The position numbers and the translations under genes were made by a program. Below the pieces are notes generated by a model. It ran no database searches and was not told the origin of the DNA. It was given only the letters and a program-made list of their open reading frames with translations. DNA of 64,000 nt from Sulfurospirillum sp. UBA2217 (GTDB lineage: Bacteria; Campylobacterota; Campylobacteria; Campylobacterales; Sulfurospirillaceae). Shown here one piece after another: positions 17,485-25,225 of the stretch. Position 1 is the stretch's first letter. Each line of letters opens with the position of its first letter. The stretch covers positions 312,860 through 376,859 of the forward strand of contig DCUJ01000012.1 of NCBI GenBank assembly GCA_002328495.1. The letters are read 5' to 3'.

Positions 17485-17767
17485 CGCGTTCTTCATCATC
17501 TTTTTGTTGTTCGTATTTTTTATACCGAACATCTGATTTTAACTCATCCAAAGAGTTGACATTTTTTTTATACGCTTTGTAGATATTTAAAATTGCCCCA
17601 CCAATACCCCACGATACGCCAACCCAAAACAACCACTCATACCCAAACCAATCGCGCATCAGCCATCCAAGACCAATGCCCATTAAAATGGCTACGACTA
17701 TCGAAACGCCTAAAGAGAGCTGTTCAGCCCCTTCGACAACGGGTCTTAATTTTGGTTTTTCGCTCAT
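17477..17767 (-). CDS. AtpI-like small membrane protein
   Basis: A 96-residue protein with two transmembrane helices (about 18-37 and 44-63) and a charged C-terminus. The pattern GVSIVVAILMGIGLGWLMRDWFG, with WVGVSWGIGGAILNIYKAYK, matches the AtpI/AtpQ family (ATP synthase accessory proteins that in some bacteria help assemble the c-ring). It is not beside the other ATP synthase genes here; it follows hemL with a 4-base overlap and precedes an unknown membrane protein. Family membership is fairly clear, but a function in ATP synthase assembly is only inferred. Confidence 0.75.
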   Translation of the reverse strand: MSEKPKLRPVVEGAEQLSLGVSIVVAILMGIGLGWLMRDWFGYEWLFWVGVSWGIGGAILNIYKAYKKNVNSLDELKSDVRYKKYEQQKDDEERDA

Positions 17768-19050
17768 GCTATCTCTTTAAAAACAACACGTGCTGCTTCA
17801 ATGGTCGCATCTATCATGCTCTCATCCATCGCATCACAGATAAAGCCTGTTTCAAACTGTGAACAGGCAAAATAAAACCCACGCTTGAGCATGCCTTGAT
17901 GAAACAAAGCAAAACGCTTCGTATCTGACGTGAGAGCATCGTCAAAATTTTTCACCACTTTATCATTAAAAAAGAAGCCAAACATCGAGCCAATGGCTCC
18001 CACTTGCAAGGCAATGCCTGCTTCATCGGCAGCACATTTAAGACCTTCGACCAAACGCTTCGCCTTAGCTTCAAGCCTTACATGTAAACCCTCATCATCG
18101 ATAATTTTTTCCAAACTCGCCAATCCTGCCGCCATAGCCACGGGATTTCCACTCAGCGTGCCTGCTTGATACACAGGGCCATCAGGGGAGAGCTTATCCA
18201 TGATTTCTGCGCGTGCACCAAATGCGCCTACGGGCATTCCACCGCCTATGACTTTACCAAATGTCACCATATCGGGCTTGGTTTCATACACACCTTGAGC
18301 CCCTTTGAGGTGTGCGCGAAAGCCACTCATGACCTCATCAAAAATGAGCAGTGCCCCATGCTTGTCACACAAGGTGCGAAGCTCTTGCAAAAATTTTGCA
18401 TCACTTGGAACAAAACCCATATTCCCCGCAATCGGTTCAATAATCACACATGCGATATTTTTAGAGTTTTTAAAACACTCTTTGACACTTTTCATGTCGT
18501 TGTATTTTGCCAAGAGCGTGTGCTTGGTCAAATCGGAGGGCACACCTGGAGAACTAGGCGTTCCAAACGTTACAGCTCCACTGCCCGCTTGCACCAAAAG
18601 GGAGTCAGAATGTCCGTGGTAACACCCTTCAAATTTAACAATATCATCTTTACATGTAAAGCCCCGTGCCAAACGAATGGCACTCATCACCGCTTCGGTG
18701 CCGCTGCTCACAAAACGCACTTTATCGATACTCTCAAACAAACCGCATATCAGGCTTGCTAGTTTGGTCTCTGCTTTTGTGGGTGCTCCAAAACTAAGCC
18801 CTTTTTTAACCGCTTTGATGACCGCTTTTTCGATGGTTTTATCGCTGTGCCCAAAAATCAGCGGTCCCCAGCTTTGCACATAATCCACATAGGCATTTCC
18901 ATCCACATCGACCAGATACGCACCCTCACCTTTTTTAATAAATAAAGGCGTGCCGCCAACGCTTTTAAACGCGCGCACAGGTGAGTCAACCCCACCAGGA
19001 ATCACTTCTTTGGCTTTTTCGTAGGCTTTGATACTTTTTTTGTATTGCAT
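17764..19050 (-). CDS. hemL: Glutamate-1-semialdehyde 2,1-aminomutase
   Basis: PLP enzyme that makes 5-aminolevulinate from glutamate-1-semialdehyde in the C5 haem pathway. The 428-residue product has VRFVSSGTEAVMSAIRLARG near residue 115, IIEPIAGNMG, FDEVMSGFR near 240 and the PLP lysine in TFGKVIGGGMPVGAFG near 264. It is full length. Two TTACATGTAA copies lie inside (18078, read Leu-His-Val; 18650, read Thr-Cys-Lys). It is first in the minus-strand operon hemL, atpI-like, membrane protein, mqnC, M16, recG, each overlapping the next. Confidence 0.97.
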   Translation of the reverse strand: MQYKKSIKAYEKAKEVIPGGVDSPVRAFKSVGGTPLFIKKGEGAYLVDVDGNAYVDYVQSWGPLIFGHSDKTIEKAVIKAVKKGLSFGAPTKAETKLASLICGLFESIDKVRFVSSGTEAVMSAIRLARGFTCKDDIVKFEGCYHGHSDSLLVQAGSGAVTFGTPSSPGVPSDLTKHTLLAKYNDMKSVKECFKNSKNIACVIIEPIAGNMGFVPSDAKFLQELRTLCDKHGALLIFDEVMSGFRAHLKGAQGVYETKPDMVTFGKVIGGGMPVGAFGARAEIMDKLSPDGPVYQAGTLSGNPVAMAAGLASLEKIIDDEGLHVRLEAKAKRLVEGLKCAADEAGIALQVGAIGSMFGFFFNDKVVKNFDDALTSDTKRFALFHQGMLKRGFYFACSQFETGFICDAMDESMIDATIEAARVVFKEIA

Positions 19051-19100
19051 GATGTTTCCTCAATTTTTAAGCTTAATTTTACTCTATCATTTTAAATAAA

Positions 19101-19445
19101 CTATTTTTTCACTTCACTAGAGACGTAATAATGCAAACTATCCATCTCTTGTGTGGTTAAAAAATAGGTTGGCATAATTTTATGCTGTACTGTGAGTGCT
19201 TTAAAAAAATTCTCTTTAGAAACAGCGGTAATATTAGGAGCACTAATAACTACTTTTTTGCCCTTGTGGGTGTACTCAGAAATGATACTTCCTTCCCCTT
19301 TTTCACCATGGCATTTATTGCACCCAATGCCTCTTGGATTGGAGTAAAGCATCTTTGCGTACTCCATTTTTGTAATAAAATCTTCTGCACAGACATCGTG
19401 TATTCCAAAGAATAAAACCATACTCAACACCTTCCTAAAACGCAT
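19101..19445 (-). CDS. Periplasmic monohaem cytochrome c
   Basis: A 114-residue class I-type cytochrome c with an N-terminal signal peptide (MRFRKVLSMVLFFGIHDVCA) and one haem motif, GCNKCHGEKGEG, near residue 40. A Met in KIMPTYFL near residue 90 is the likely second axial ligand. The start at 19445 was chosen because longer frames upstream have no signal-peptide character and would run into folD. It is divergent from folD, with 71 bases between starts. It could carry electrons to a terminal oxidase or peroxidase; the partner is unknown. Confidence 0.85.
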   Translation of the reverse strand: MRFRKVLSMVLFFGIHDVCAEDFITKMEYAKMLYSNPRGIGCNKCHGEKGEGSIISEYTHKGKKVVISAPNITAVSKENFFKALTVQHKIMPTYFLTTQEMDSLHYYVSSEVKK

Positions 19446-19516
19446 CACAATAGGATTTATCCTCTCTTTAATAGTAAGTTTGATATAGTACCAAAAATAG
19501 ATTAAAGGGAGTTTTG

Positions 19517-20362
19517 ATGCAGCTTCTGGATGGAAAAGCATTATCTGAAACGATAAAAAATGAACTAAAAAATGAAAGTGATGCACTGCGTCAAAAAGGT
19601 GTCATACCTTGCCTTGCGGTGATTTTAGTAGGCGATGACCCCGCCAGTCAAACCTACGTCAACAGCAAAGAAAAATCAGCCCACACCTCAGGCATCGCCT
19701 CTATCGTAAAAAGGCTTCCTGCACACACCAGCGAAACAGAACTTCTAAACCTTATTGATGCTTTAAATAACGATACAAGCGTGGATGGTATTTTAGTACA
19801 ACTGCCCGTCCCTAAACACATCGATAGCGCTAAAATCATCGAAGCTATTGATCCTAAAAAAGATGTCGATGGCTTTCATCCCTTTAACGTGGGACGCTTG
19901 ATGGCAGGCTTAGATGGCTTTGTTCCCTGCACGCCTTTTGGGGTGATGAAATTGCTTGAAGCTTATAATATTAACGTTAGAGGAATGGATGCGTGCGTCG
20001 TAGGGGCGAGTAATATCGTTGGTAAGCCCATGATGAATCTGCTACTCAATGCCTCTGCCACCGTTGAAATCTGTCGAAGTTCCACCAAAAATCTCAAAGA
20101 GCACACCTTGCGAGCAGACCTTATCGTTGTGGGTGTTGGCAAAATCAATCTCTTAACCGCAGACATGGTTAAAGAGGGAGCTATTGTTATCGATGTCGGC
20201 ATCAATCGTAACGCTGAGGGTAAAATTGTAGGCGATGTTGATTTTGCGAACGTTGCGCCCAAATGTTCGTACATTACCCCCGTTCCAGGAGGTGTTGGTC
20301 CCATGACCATCGCCATGCTTTTAGCCAACACCGTCAAATCTGCAAAACAACGCGTACTTTAG
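19517..20362 (+). CDS. folD: Methylenetetrahydrofolate dehydrogenase / cyclohydrolase
   Basis: Bifunctional enzyme that interconverts 5,10-methylene- and 10-formyl-tetrahydrofolate with NADP. The 281-residue product has the catalytic lysine region TYVNSKEKSAHTSGI near residue 52, the signature DGILVQLPVPKHID near 95, the nucleotide-binding GASNIVGKPMMNLL near 163, and the C-terminal PVPGGVGPMTIAMLL. The ATG at 19517 follows AAAGGGAG, so the in-frame TTG one codon earlier was not used. lepB starts 7 bases after it, on the same transcript. Confidence 0.97.
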   Translation: MQLLDGKALSETIKNELKNESDALRQKGVIPCLAVILVGDDPASQTYVNSKEKSAHTSGIASIVKRLPAHTSETELLNLIDALNNDTSVDGILVQLPVPKHIDSAKIIEAIDPKKDVDGFHPFNVGRLMAGLDGFVPCTPFGVMKLLEAYNINVRGMDACVVGASNIVGKPMMNLLLNASATVEICRSSTKNLKEHTLRADLIVVGVGKINLLTADMVKEGAIVIDVGINRNAEGKIVGDVDFANVAPKCSYITPVPGGVGPMTIAMLLANTVKSAKQRVL

Positions 20363-20369
20363 GACTTTT

Positions 20370-21197
20370 ATGAAAAAATTTCTCTCAAAATTTTATGCTT
20401 TTTCCAACAGTTGGACGGGAACGATTATCATCGTTTTATTCGTTATCTTTTTTGTGGCACAAGCGTTTGTAATTCCCAGTGGTTCTATGAAAAAAACCTT
20501 ACTTATAGGCGACCATCTCTTTGTCAAAAAATTCTCTTACGGTACACCCACACCTCATCTGCCATGGCTTGAGATTCCAGTATTACCTGATTTTAATGCT
20601 AATGGGCATCTTATCGAAGGTGATCGCCCCAAACGAGGTGATATTGTCGTATTTCGTTATCCAAAAGATGAAAAAATTCATTACGTAAAACGCTGCATCG
20701 CCACACAAGGGGATGAAATTTTATACCAAGACAAGCACCTCTATATCCATTTTTCTGAGGGAAATGCGTACATTCAAAACACGTATCCACCTGAAAAAAT
20801 CAAAAATTTTGGCGGAAAGCTATGGGTTGAAAATCCTTACAAAGAGCAGTTTTTAGGCATCCAATACGATGAAAACGTGGATTTGTTTGAGCAAATGAGT
20901 TTGCACCTCTCGGTCAATCAACTCTCCATGAAACCCGCACTTATTAATGATCTTCCTTTAAAAGAGGGGTATAACTTTAACGCCTTCTATGCCAAAGTTG
21001 AAAAAGACCATTTTTACATGGTAGGTGATAACCGTGACCATTCAAACGATAGCCGTTTTTGGGGCAGTGTTCCGTATGCTAATATCGTCGGAAAACCGTG
21101 GTTTGTCTATTTCTCTTGGGATGATGACTATAAAATACGATGGAACCGTATTTTTCGCTCCGTTGAAGCACTTCAGTACGATAAAACCCTTTATTAG
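20370..21197 (+). CDS. lepB: Signal peptidase I
   Basis: Removes signal peptides from secreted proteins in the inner membrane. The 275-residue product has one N-terminal transmembrane helix (about 15-35), the catalytic serine in IPSGSMKKTLLIGD near residue 42, the catalytic lysine in HYVKRCIATQGD near residue 110, and the box GDNRDHSNDSRFWG near 219. Like other Campylobacterota enzymes it carries a long insert between the Lys and GDNRD boxes. It lies between folD and the M50 protease with gaps of 7 and 2 bases. Confidence 0.95.
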   Translation: MKKFLSKFYAFSNSWTGTIIIVLFVIFFVAQAFVIPSGSMKKTLLIGDHLFVKKFSYGTPTPHLPWLEIPVLPDFNANGHLIEGDRPKRGDIVVFRYPKDEKIHYVKRCIATQGDEILYQDKHLYIHFSEGNAYIQNTYPPEKIKNFGGKLWVENPYKEQFLGIQYDENVDLFEQMSLHLSVNQLSMKPALINDLPLKEGYNFNAFYAKVEKDHFYMVGDNRDHSNDSRFWGSVPYANIVGKPWFVYFSWDDDYKIRWNRIFRSVEALQYDKTLY

Positions 21198-21199
21198 CC

Positions 21200-21850
21200 A
21201 TGGAAACTGTTGATATTTTAGAAATTATCGCCGTTATTTTAGCTCTCTTGCTGGCTATTATCGGTCATGAGATTATGCATGGATATGTGGCATACCGCTA
21301 CGGAGACGATACCGCAAAACACCAAGGACGTCTAAGCATCAATCCATTGGTGCACATAGATCTTGTCGGGACTATTCTTGTACCCACAGTTTTGTATGTC
21401 AGTGGTGCGTCATTTATGTTTGGATGGGCAAAGCCTGTGCCTATTTTTATCCCAACAGTCATTCGAAATGGTGGCTATAAAGCGGCTATTTTTGTCTCAC
21501 TAGCTGGTATTGCTTACAATTTTACGCTAGCACTCGTCTGCCTTGGGCTCTTTCATCTCTTCTTTCCTGGAGAGATTGAAAATTACACGGCTTATTTTGC
21601 CGCCTATTTTTTAGTTCAAGCTATTAAATACAACATTATTTTAGGTCTTTTCAATCTCTATCCCATTCCTCCATTAGATGGCTCTCATGCCCTCACCTAT
21701 CTAGCCCTTATTTTTGGATGGAACAGGGTGGTTGCCTTGTATGAATCTTTGGAGCGTTACGGCATGGTTATATTAATCCTTTTCCTTGCCACACCGCTAT
21801 CGAAGTACATTTTTGCGCCTATTCGGACTGTTTTAGAGTACGTATTTTAA
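21200..21850 (+). CDS. Site-2 protease family membrane metalloprotease (M50)
   Basis: A 216-residue polytopic protein with the zinc motif HEIMHGY near residue 23 and the third-ligand motif NLYPIPPLDGSHAL near residue 157, both inside transmembrane segments. It belongs to the compact group of M50 proteases without a PDZ domain, unlike RseP. In this group the substrates are generally unknown; it could act on membrane peptides left by signal peptidase, given that it starts two bases after lepB, but that is only suggested by context. Confidence 0.9.
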   Translation: METVDILEIIAVILALLLAIIGHEIMHGYVAYRYGDDTAKHQGRLSINPLVHIDLVGTILVPTVLYVSGASFMFGWAKPVPIFIPTVIRNGGYKAAIFVSLAGIAYNFTLALVCLGLFHLFFPGEIENYTAYFAAYFLVQAIKYNIILGLFNLYPIPPLDGSHALTYLALIFGWNRVVALYESLERYGMVILILFLATPLSKYIFAPIRTVLEYVF

Positions 21851-21858
21851 AATCGTTA

Positions 21859-21867
21859 TGCTATAAT
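21859..21867 (+). promoter_or_regulatory. Extended -10 promoter of rpiB
   Basis: TGCTATAAT lies 29 bases before the rpiB start codon, with the same architecture as the fliW promoter. It starts the rpiB-apt-trpB-dedA-pepA run. Confidence 0.6.
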
Positions 21868-21896
21868 CCAATCTATTACACTCATAAAGGAGTCAT

Positions 21897-22325
21897 GTGA
21901 AGTTTTTTATTGCAACCGATCATGCAGGCATTGAAATCAAACCTGAGGTAAGCGCTATGCTTCAAAGCTTGGGGCACGAGGTAGAAGATCTTGGACCCTA
22001 CACCAACGAGCGGGTTGATTATCCTGATTTTGCACATGCCCTCTGTCTTAAGGTTTTAAAAAATCCTAATACGCAAGGCATTCTCATCTGTGGTTCAGGC
22101 ATTGGAATGAGTTTAGCTGCCAACAAACATGTAGGGATTCGTGCGGCTCTGTGCCATGATGCCTACACCGCAGCGATGGCACGTGCGCACAACGATGCCA
22201 ATGTTTTGTGTTTTGGACAACGCATTGTAGGTCTTGGTGTCATTGAGTCTATGCTTGCAGCATGGTGCAACACCTCCTTTGAAGGCGGAAGACACGCATT
22301 GCGTGTTGAAAAAATAGAGGTGTAG
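21897..22325 (+). CDS. rpiB: Ribose-5-phosphate isomerase B
   Basis: Interconverts ribose-5-phosphate and ribulose-5-phosphate in the pentose phosphate pathway. The 142-residue product starts MKFFIATDHAGIEIKP, with the DHAG motif, and has the catalytic cysteine region GILICGSGIGMSLAANKH near residue 62. It starts with GTG; AAAGGAG lies 6 bases upstream, and the overlapping ATG is out of frame. It heads a set of tightly spaced genes. Confidence 0.95.
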   Translation: MKFFIATDHAGIEIKPEVSAMLQSLGHEVEDLGPYTNERVDYPDFAHALCLKVLKNPNTQGILICGSGIGMSLAANKHVGIRAALCHDAYTAAMARAHNDANVLCFGQRIVGLGVIESMLAAWCNTSFEGGRHALRVEKIEV

Positions 22326-22327
22326 TC

Positions 22328-22660
22328 ATGGCGATGGAATGGATTATCACCACGGTTCTTTTTTCGACATGTTTGTACTTGCTCATTATGGTTTTTTATT
22401 TTAAAACCCTTTTACGCAAAGAAAAACGTGGCAATATTGTCGTTAAACACACTCTTAGCGATGCTGAAGTGGTTATCCGTAAGTACCAAGTCCAACTCCA
22501 ACGTGCTCTTGGAAATATCGATATTTTAAGCGATGAACTTAAAAAAGTTAAAAATGACCTCAAATCACTACGAACGCGCAACTCTCAATACCGTATGGAA
22601 GGCGATAAACTCCGCCAACACATTAAAGAACTCGAAGGAAAGATTGAGGCATTATTGTAA
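22328..22660 (+). CDS. Single-pass membrane coiled-coil protein of unknown function
   Basis: A 110-residue protein with one N-terminal transmembrane helix (about residues 4-26) followed by a basic stretch (RKEKRG) and then a long coiled coil from about residue 45 to the end (KYQVQLQRALGNIDILSDEL and so on). The layout resembles small septum or envelope proteins, but I do not recognise the family. It begins 2 bases after rpiB and its stop overlaps the next short gene. A protein of this kind sits between rpiB and apt in C. jejuni as I remember, so it is likely conserved. Confidence 0.75.
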   Translation: MAMEWIITTVLFSTCLYLLIMVFYFKTLLRKEKRGNIVVKHTLSDAEVVIRKYQVQLQRALGNIDILSDELKKVKNDLKSLRTRNSQYRMEGDKLRQHIKELEGKIEALL

Positions 22661-22743
22661 TGAGTGTTGAAGTGATTTCTTATAGCGCATTTGCACTGGT
22701 ATTTATACTTTTTTTGTATACTAAATTCATTATTTTCAAATAA
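22660..22743 (+). CDS. Candidate 27-residue single-helix membrane protein
   Basis: An ATG in a TAATG overlap with the preceding gene opens a 27-codon frame (MSVEVISYSAFALVFILFLY, then TKFIIFK) that ends 13 bases before apt. The product would be one hydrophobic helix with a basic C-terminus. The overlap suggests translational coupling, and a hydrophobic helix of the right length with flanking charges is unlikely in random intergenic sequence. No family is recognised. It may instead be only a spacer before apt. Confidence 0.45.
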   Translation: MSVEVISYSAFALVFILFLYTKFIIFK

Positions 22744-22756
22744 CAAAGGTCTACTA

Positions 22757-23314
22757 ATGCATATACTTTCCCATGAAGAAAAAACATTTTTACTTGACGC
22801 TATTCGTAACGTGGAAGATTTTCCAAAACAAGGTATCATTTTTAAAGATATCACTACACTTTTAGGCAATGAAAAAGCTTTCTCTTTATTGATGGACCAT
22901 CTAACATTGCGTTATGAAAACGTTCCATTAGATTACATCGCGGGCATTGAAAGCCGTGGCTTTATCTTTGGTGCAGCCTTAGCAGCACGCCTTAAAACAC
23001 GATTTGTACCCATTCGAAAACCTGGTAAACTTCCCTATACTACCATCAGCGAAAAATACTCTTTGGAGTATGGTGTCGATGAAGTGGCCATACACATTGA
23101 TGCGTTTTCTTCTGTGGGTAAACCTAAGCCTAAAGTGCTTTTGATTGATGACCTCATCGCCACGGGTGGCACGGCTACGGCAGCAGTGAATCTTATTAAT
23201 AAATCAGGTGCTCAGTGCATTGAAGCCTGTTTTATTATCAACCTCACCTTTTTACAAGGTGATCTTGATATCAAAAAAGCAACACCGGTTTATTCGGTTT
23301 TAGAGGTGAATTAA
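22757..23314 (+). CDS. apt: Adenine phosphoribosyltransferase
   Basis: Salvages adenine to AMP with PRPP. The 185-residue product starts MHILSHEEKTFLLDAIRNVEDFP and has DFPKQGIIFKDITTLL near residue 20, GIESRGFIFGAALA near 60, RKPGKLPY near 80 and the PRPP loop VLLIDDLIATGGTA near 125. The ATG at 22757 follows AAAGG; a longer frame reaching 22691 would add a non-conserved hydrophobic segment. It is directly followed by trpB. Confidence 0.95.
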   Translation: MHILSHEEKTFLLDAIRNVEDFPKQGIIFKDITTLLGNEKAFSLLMDHLTLRYENVPLDYIAGIESRGFIFGAALAARLKTRFVPIRKPGKLPYTTISEKYSLEYGVDEVAIHIDAFSSVGKPKPKVLLIDDLIATGGTATAAVNLINKSGAQCIEACFIINLTFLQGDLDIKKATPVYSVLEVN

Positions 23315-24520
23315 ATGTATATTCCTCGTATCTCAAAATTTGACCCTGATGCCAATGGTCACTTTGGTATTTTTGGCGGAAGATACGTTCCTGAAACCTT
23401 AATGCCTGTTCTTTTAGAGTTGGAAAAAGCGTATAAAGCTTTACGCTTTGATGAAGCATTTTGGAGTGAAGTGGATGGCTATTTGAAAGACTATGTTGGA
23501 CGCCCTTCCACCTTGTACTATGCTAAAAATATCTCCCAAGAGCTTGGTGCAAAAATCTATCTTAAACGTGAGGATTTAAATCATACAGGTGCCCACAAAA
23601 TTAACAACACCATTGCCCAAGGATTGATTGCTAAAAAATTGGGTAAAAAACGGGTTATCGCAGAAACGGGTGCTGGTCAACATGGTGTTGCAACAGCAAC
23701 GGTTGCGGCACTTTTAGGCTTAGAATGTGAAATTTTTATGGGCGAAAAAGATGTTGAACGCCAAGAACTCAATGTCTTTCGTATGAAACTTTTAGGGGCA
23801 AAGGTCCACAGTGTGGTGAGTGGCAGTAAAACACTTAAAGATGCGATGAACGATGCCATTCGCTACTGGGTCACCCATGCACGTGATACTTTTTACATCA
23901 TCGGAACCGTCGCAGGTCCTCATCCTTATCCTATGATGGTGCGTGATTTCCAAGCCATTATTGGGTATGAAGCCAAAGCACAAATTTTGGTGAAAGAAAA
24001 ACGCCTTCCAGATTACGTCATCGCCTGTATTGGTGGAGGCAGCAATGCTATGGGAATTTTTAGCCACTTTTTAGGTGAAGAGGGTGTGAAATGTATCGGT
24101 ATTGAAGCAGGTGGGCTTGGTATTGAGACCGATAAACACGGCTGTTCACTTGCGAAAGGAAGTCCTGGGGTTTTACATGGACAGATGAGCTATTTGTTAC
24201 AAGATGAGGATGGACAAATTTTAGAGGCACACTCGATTTCTGCGGGACTTGATTATCCAGGAATTGGACCAGAGCATGCGTATTTGAAAGAGTTGGGTGC
24301 TGCTGTGTATGACAATGTCACCGACCAAGAAGCTTTGGATGCATTTGTGTGGCTTTCACGTAAAGAAGGCATCATCCCAGCCTTTGAGAGTGCTCATGCC
24401 ATTGGCTATCTGAAAAAAATTCCTCGTGAAGCACTAAAAGGCAAGGTTATTATCGTCAATCTCTCAGGCAGAGGCGATAAGGACATGGTACAAGCAAAAT
24501 CCATTTTAAACATAGGATAA
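23315..24520 (+). CDS. trpB: Tryptophan synthase beta subunit, orphan copy
   Basis: Condenses indole with serine to make tryptophan. The 401-residue product is a TrpB1-type protein with the PLP lysine in HTGAHKINN near residue 90, AETGAGQHGVATAT near 112, GGGSNAMGIF near 235 and SGRGDKD near the C-terminus. All hallmarks of an active enzyme are present. No trpA or other trp gene is in the window; instead it starts directly after the apt stop codon and is followed by dedA. It may work with a TrpA encoded elsewhere or alone as an indole-salvage enzyme. Confidence 0.93.
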   Translation: MYIPRISKFDPDANGHFGIFGGRYVPETLMPVLLELEKAYKALRFDEAFWSEVDGYLKDYVGRPSTLYYAKNISQELGAKIYLKREDLNHTGAHKINNTIAQGLIAKKLGKKRVIAETGAGQHGVATATVAALLGLECEIFMGEKDVERQELNVFRMKLLGAKVHSVVSGSKTLKDAMNDAIRYWVTHARDTFYIIGTVAGPHPYPMMVRDFQAIIGYEAKAQILVKEKRLPDYVIACIGGGSNAMGIFSHFLGEEGVKCIGIEAGGLGIETDKHGCSLAKGSPGVLHGQMSYLLQDEDGQILEAHSISAGLDYPGIGPEHAYLKELGAAVYDNVTDQEALDAFVWLSRKEGIIPAFESAHAIGYLKKIPREALKGKVIIVNLSGRGDKDMVQAKSILNIG

Positions 24521-24523
24521 ATA

Positions 24524-25225
24524 ATGATTGATTTTTTTAATCGCCATTCTGGAAAAGTTTTTGCTCTCTTTATGACGATTTTATTCTCAGCTCTTGGATA
24601 TGTTCTCTATAATGCTCCAGTAACAGGCTTGGAAAATAAATTTCTTTATTTGATGAAAGAGTATGGCTATATCATCCTGTTTTTTTGGGGAATGCTCGAA
24701 GGAGAGATGGGGCTTGTAATGGCAGGGTTACTGACACATACAGGCGACATGAATCTCTTTATGGCGATTTTTATTGCTGGTCTTGGTGGATTTGCGGGCG
24801 ATCAGGTCTATTTTTACATTGGTAGATTTAACAAAAAATGGGTTTACCGTAAACTTAAAGGTCAACGTCGCAAACTTGCCCTTGCACACCTATTGCTTAA
24901 AAAGTATGGCTGGCCGATTATTTTTGTACAACGTTACATGTACGGACTGCGTACGGTTATCCCTATTTCCATTGGGTTGACACGGTATTGTGGGAAAACG
25001 TTTGCCTTTATCAACCTTATCTCTGCATGGTGTTGGGCAGCGATTACTATTGTTCCTACGTGGTATTTTGGTGAACAAATTCTCATTGTTATCCACTGGG
25101 CAAAAGACCATTGGTATTTTGCGCTTCCCTTTGCCGCACTCCTGGCAGGAGGCATTTCATACTATTTTCATAAAGTAACCGATAAGACATTTAAGGAAAA
25201 ACGACATGTTAACAATAGAGCTTAG
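24524..25225 (+). CDS. DedA family membrane protein
   Basis: A 233-residue polytopic protein of the DedA/SNARE-associated superfamily, now regarded as lipid flippases or scramblases, including undecaprenyl-phosphate carriers. Visible landmarks are the acidic re-entrant region FFWGMLEGEMGLVMAG near residue 55, FAGDQVYFYIGR near residue 90, and the Arg-rich block QRYMYGLRTVIPISIGLTR near residue 140. Its last 20 bases overlap the start of pepA. This dedA-pepA pair is also found in Campylobacter as I recall. The substrate is not evident. Confidence 0.88.
   Translation: MIDFFNRHSGKVFALFMTILFSALGYVLYNAPVTGLENKFLYLMKEYGYIILFFWGMLEGEMGLVMAGLLTHTGDMNLFMAIFIAGLGGFAGDQVYFYIGRFNKKWVYRKLKGQRRKLALAHLLLKKYGWPIIFVQRYMYGLRTVIPISIGLTRYCGKTFAFINLISAWCWAAITIVPTWYFGEQILIVIHWAKDHWYFALPFAALLAGGISYYFHKVTDKTFKEKRHVNNRA

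Noticed and set aside
18166..18762. A 198-codon plus-strand frame opposite hemL
   Set aside because: It has no family features or signal, and lies fully inside a certain gene; an antisense frame of this length occurs by chance in biased coding sequence.
19446..19586. N-terminal extension of the cytochrome c gene over folD
   Set aside because: It lacks a ribosome-binding site and would bury the clear signal peptide beginning MRFRKVLSMVLFF.
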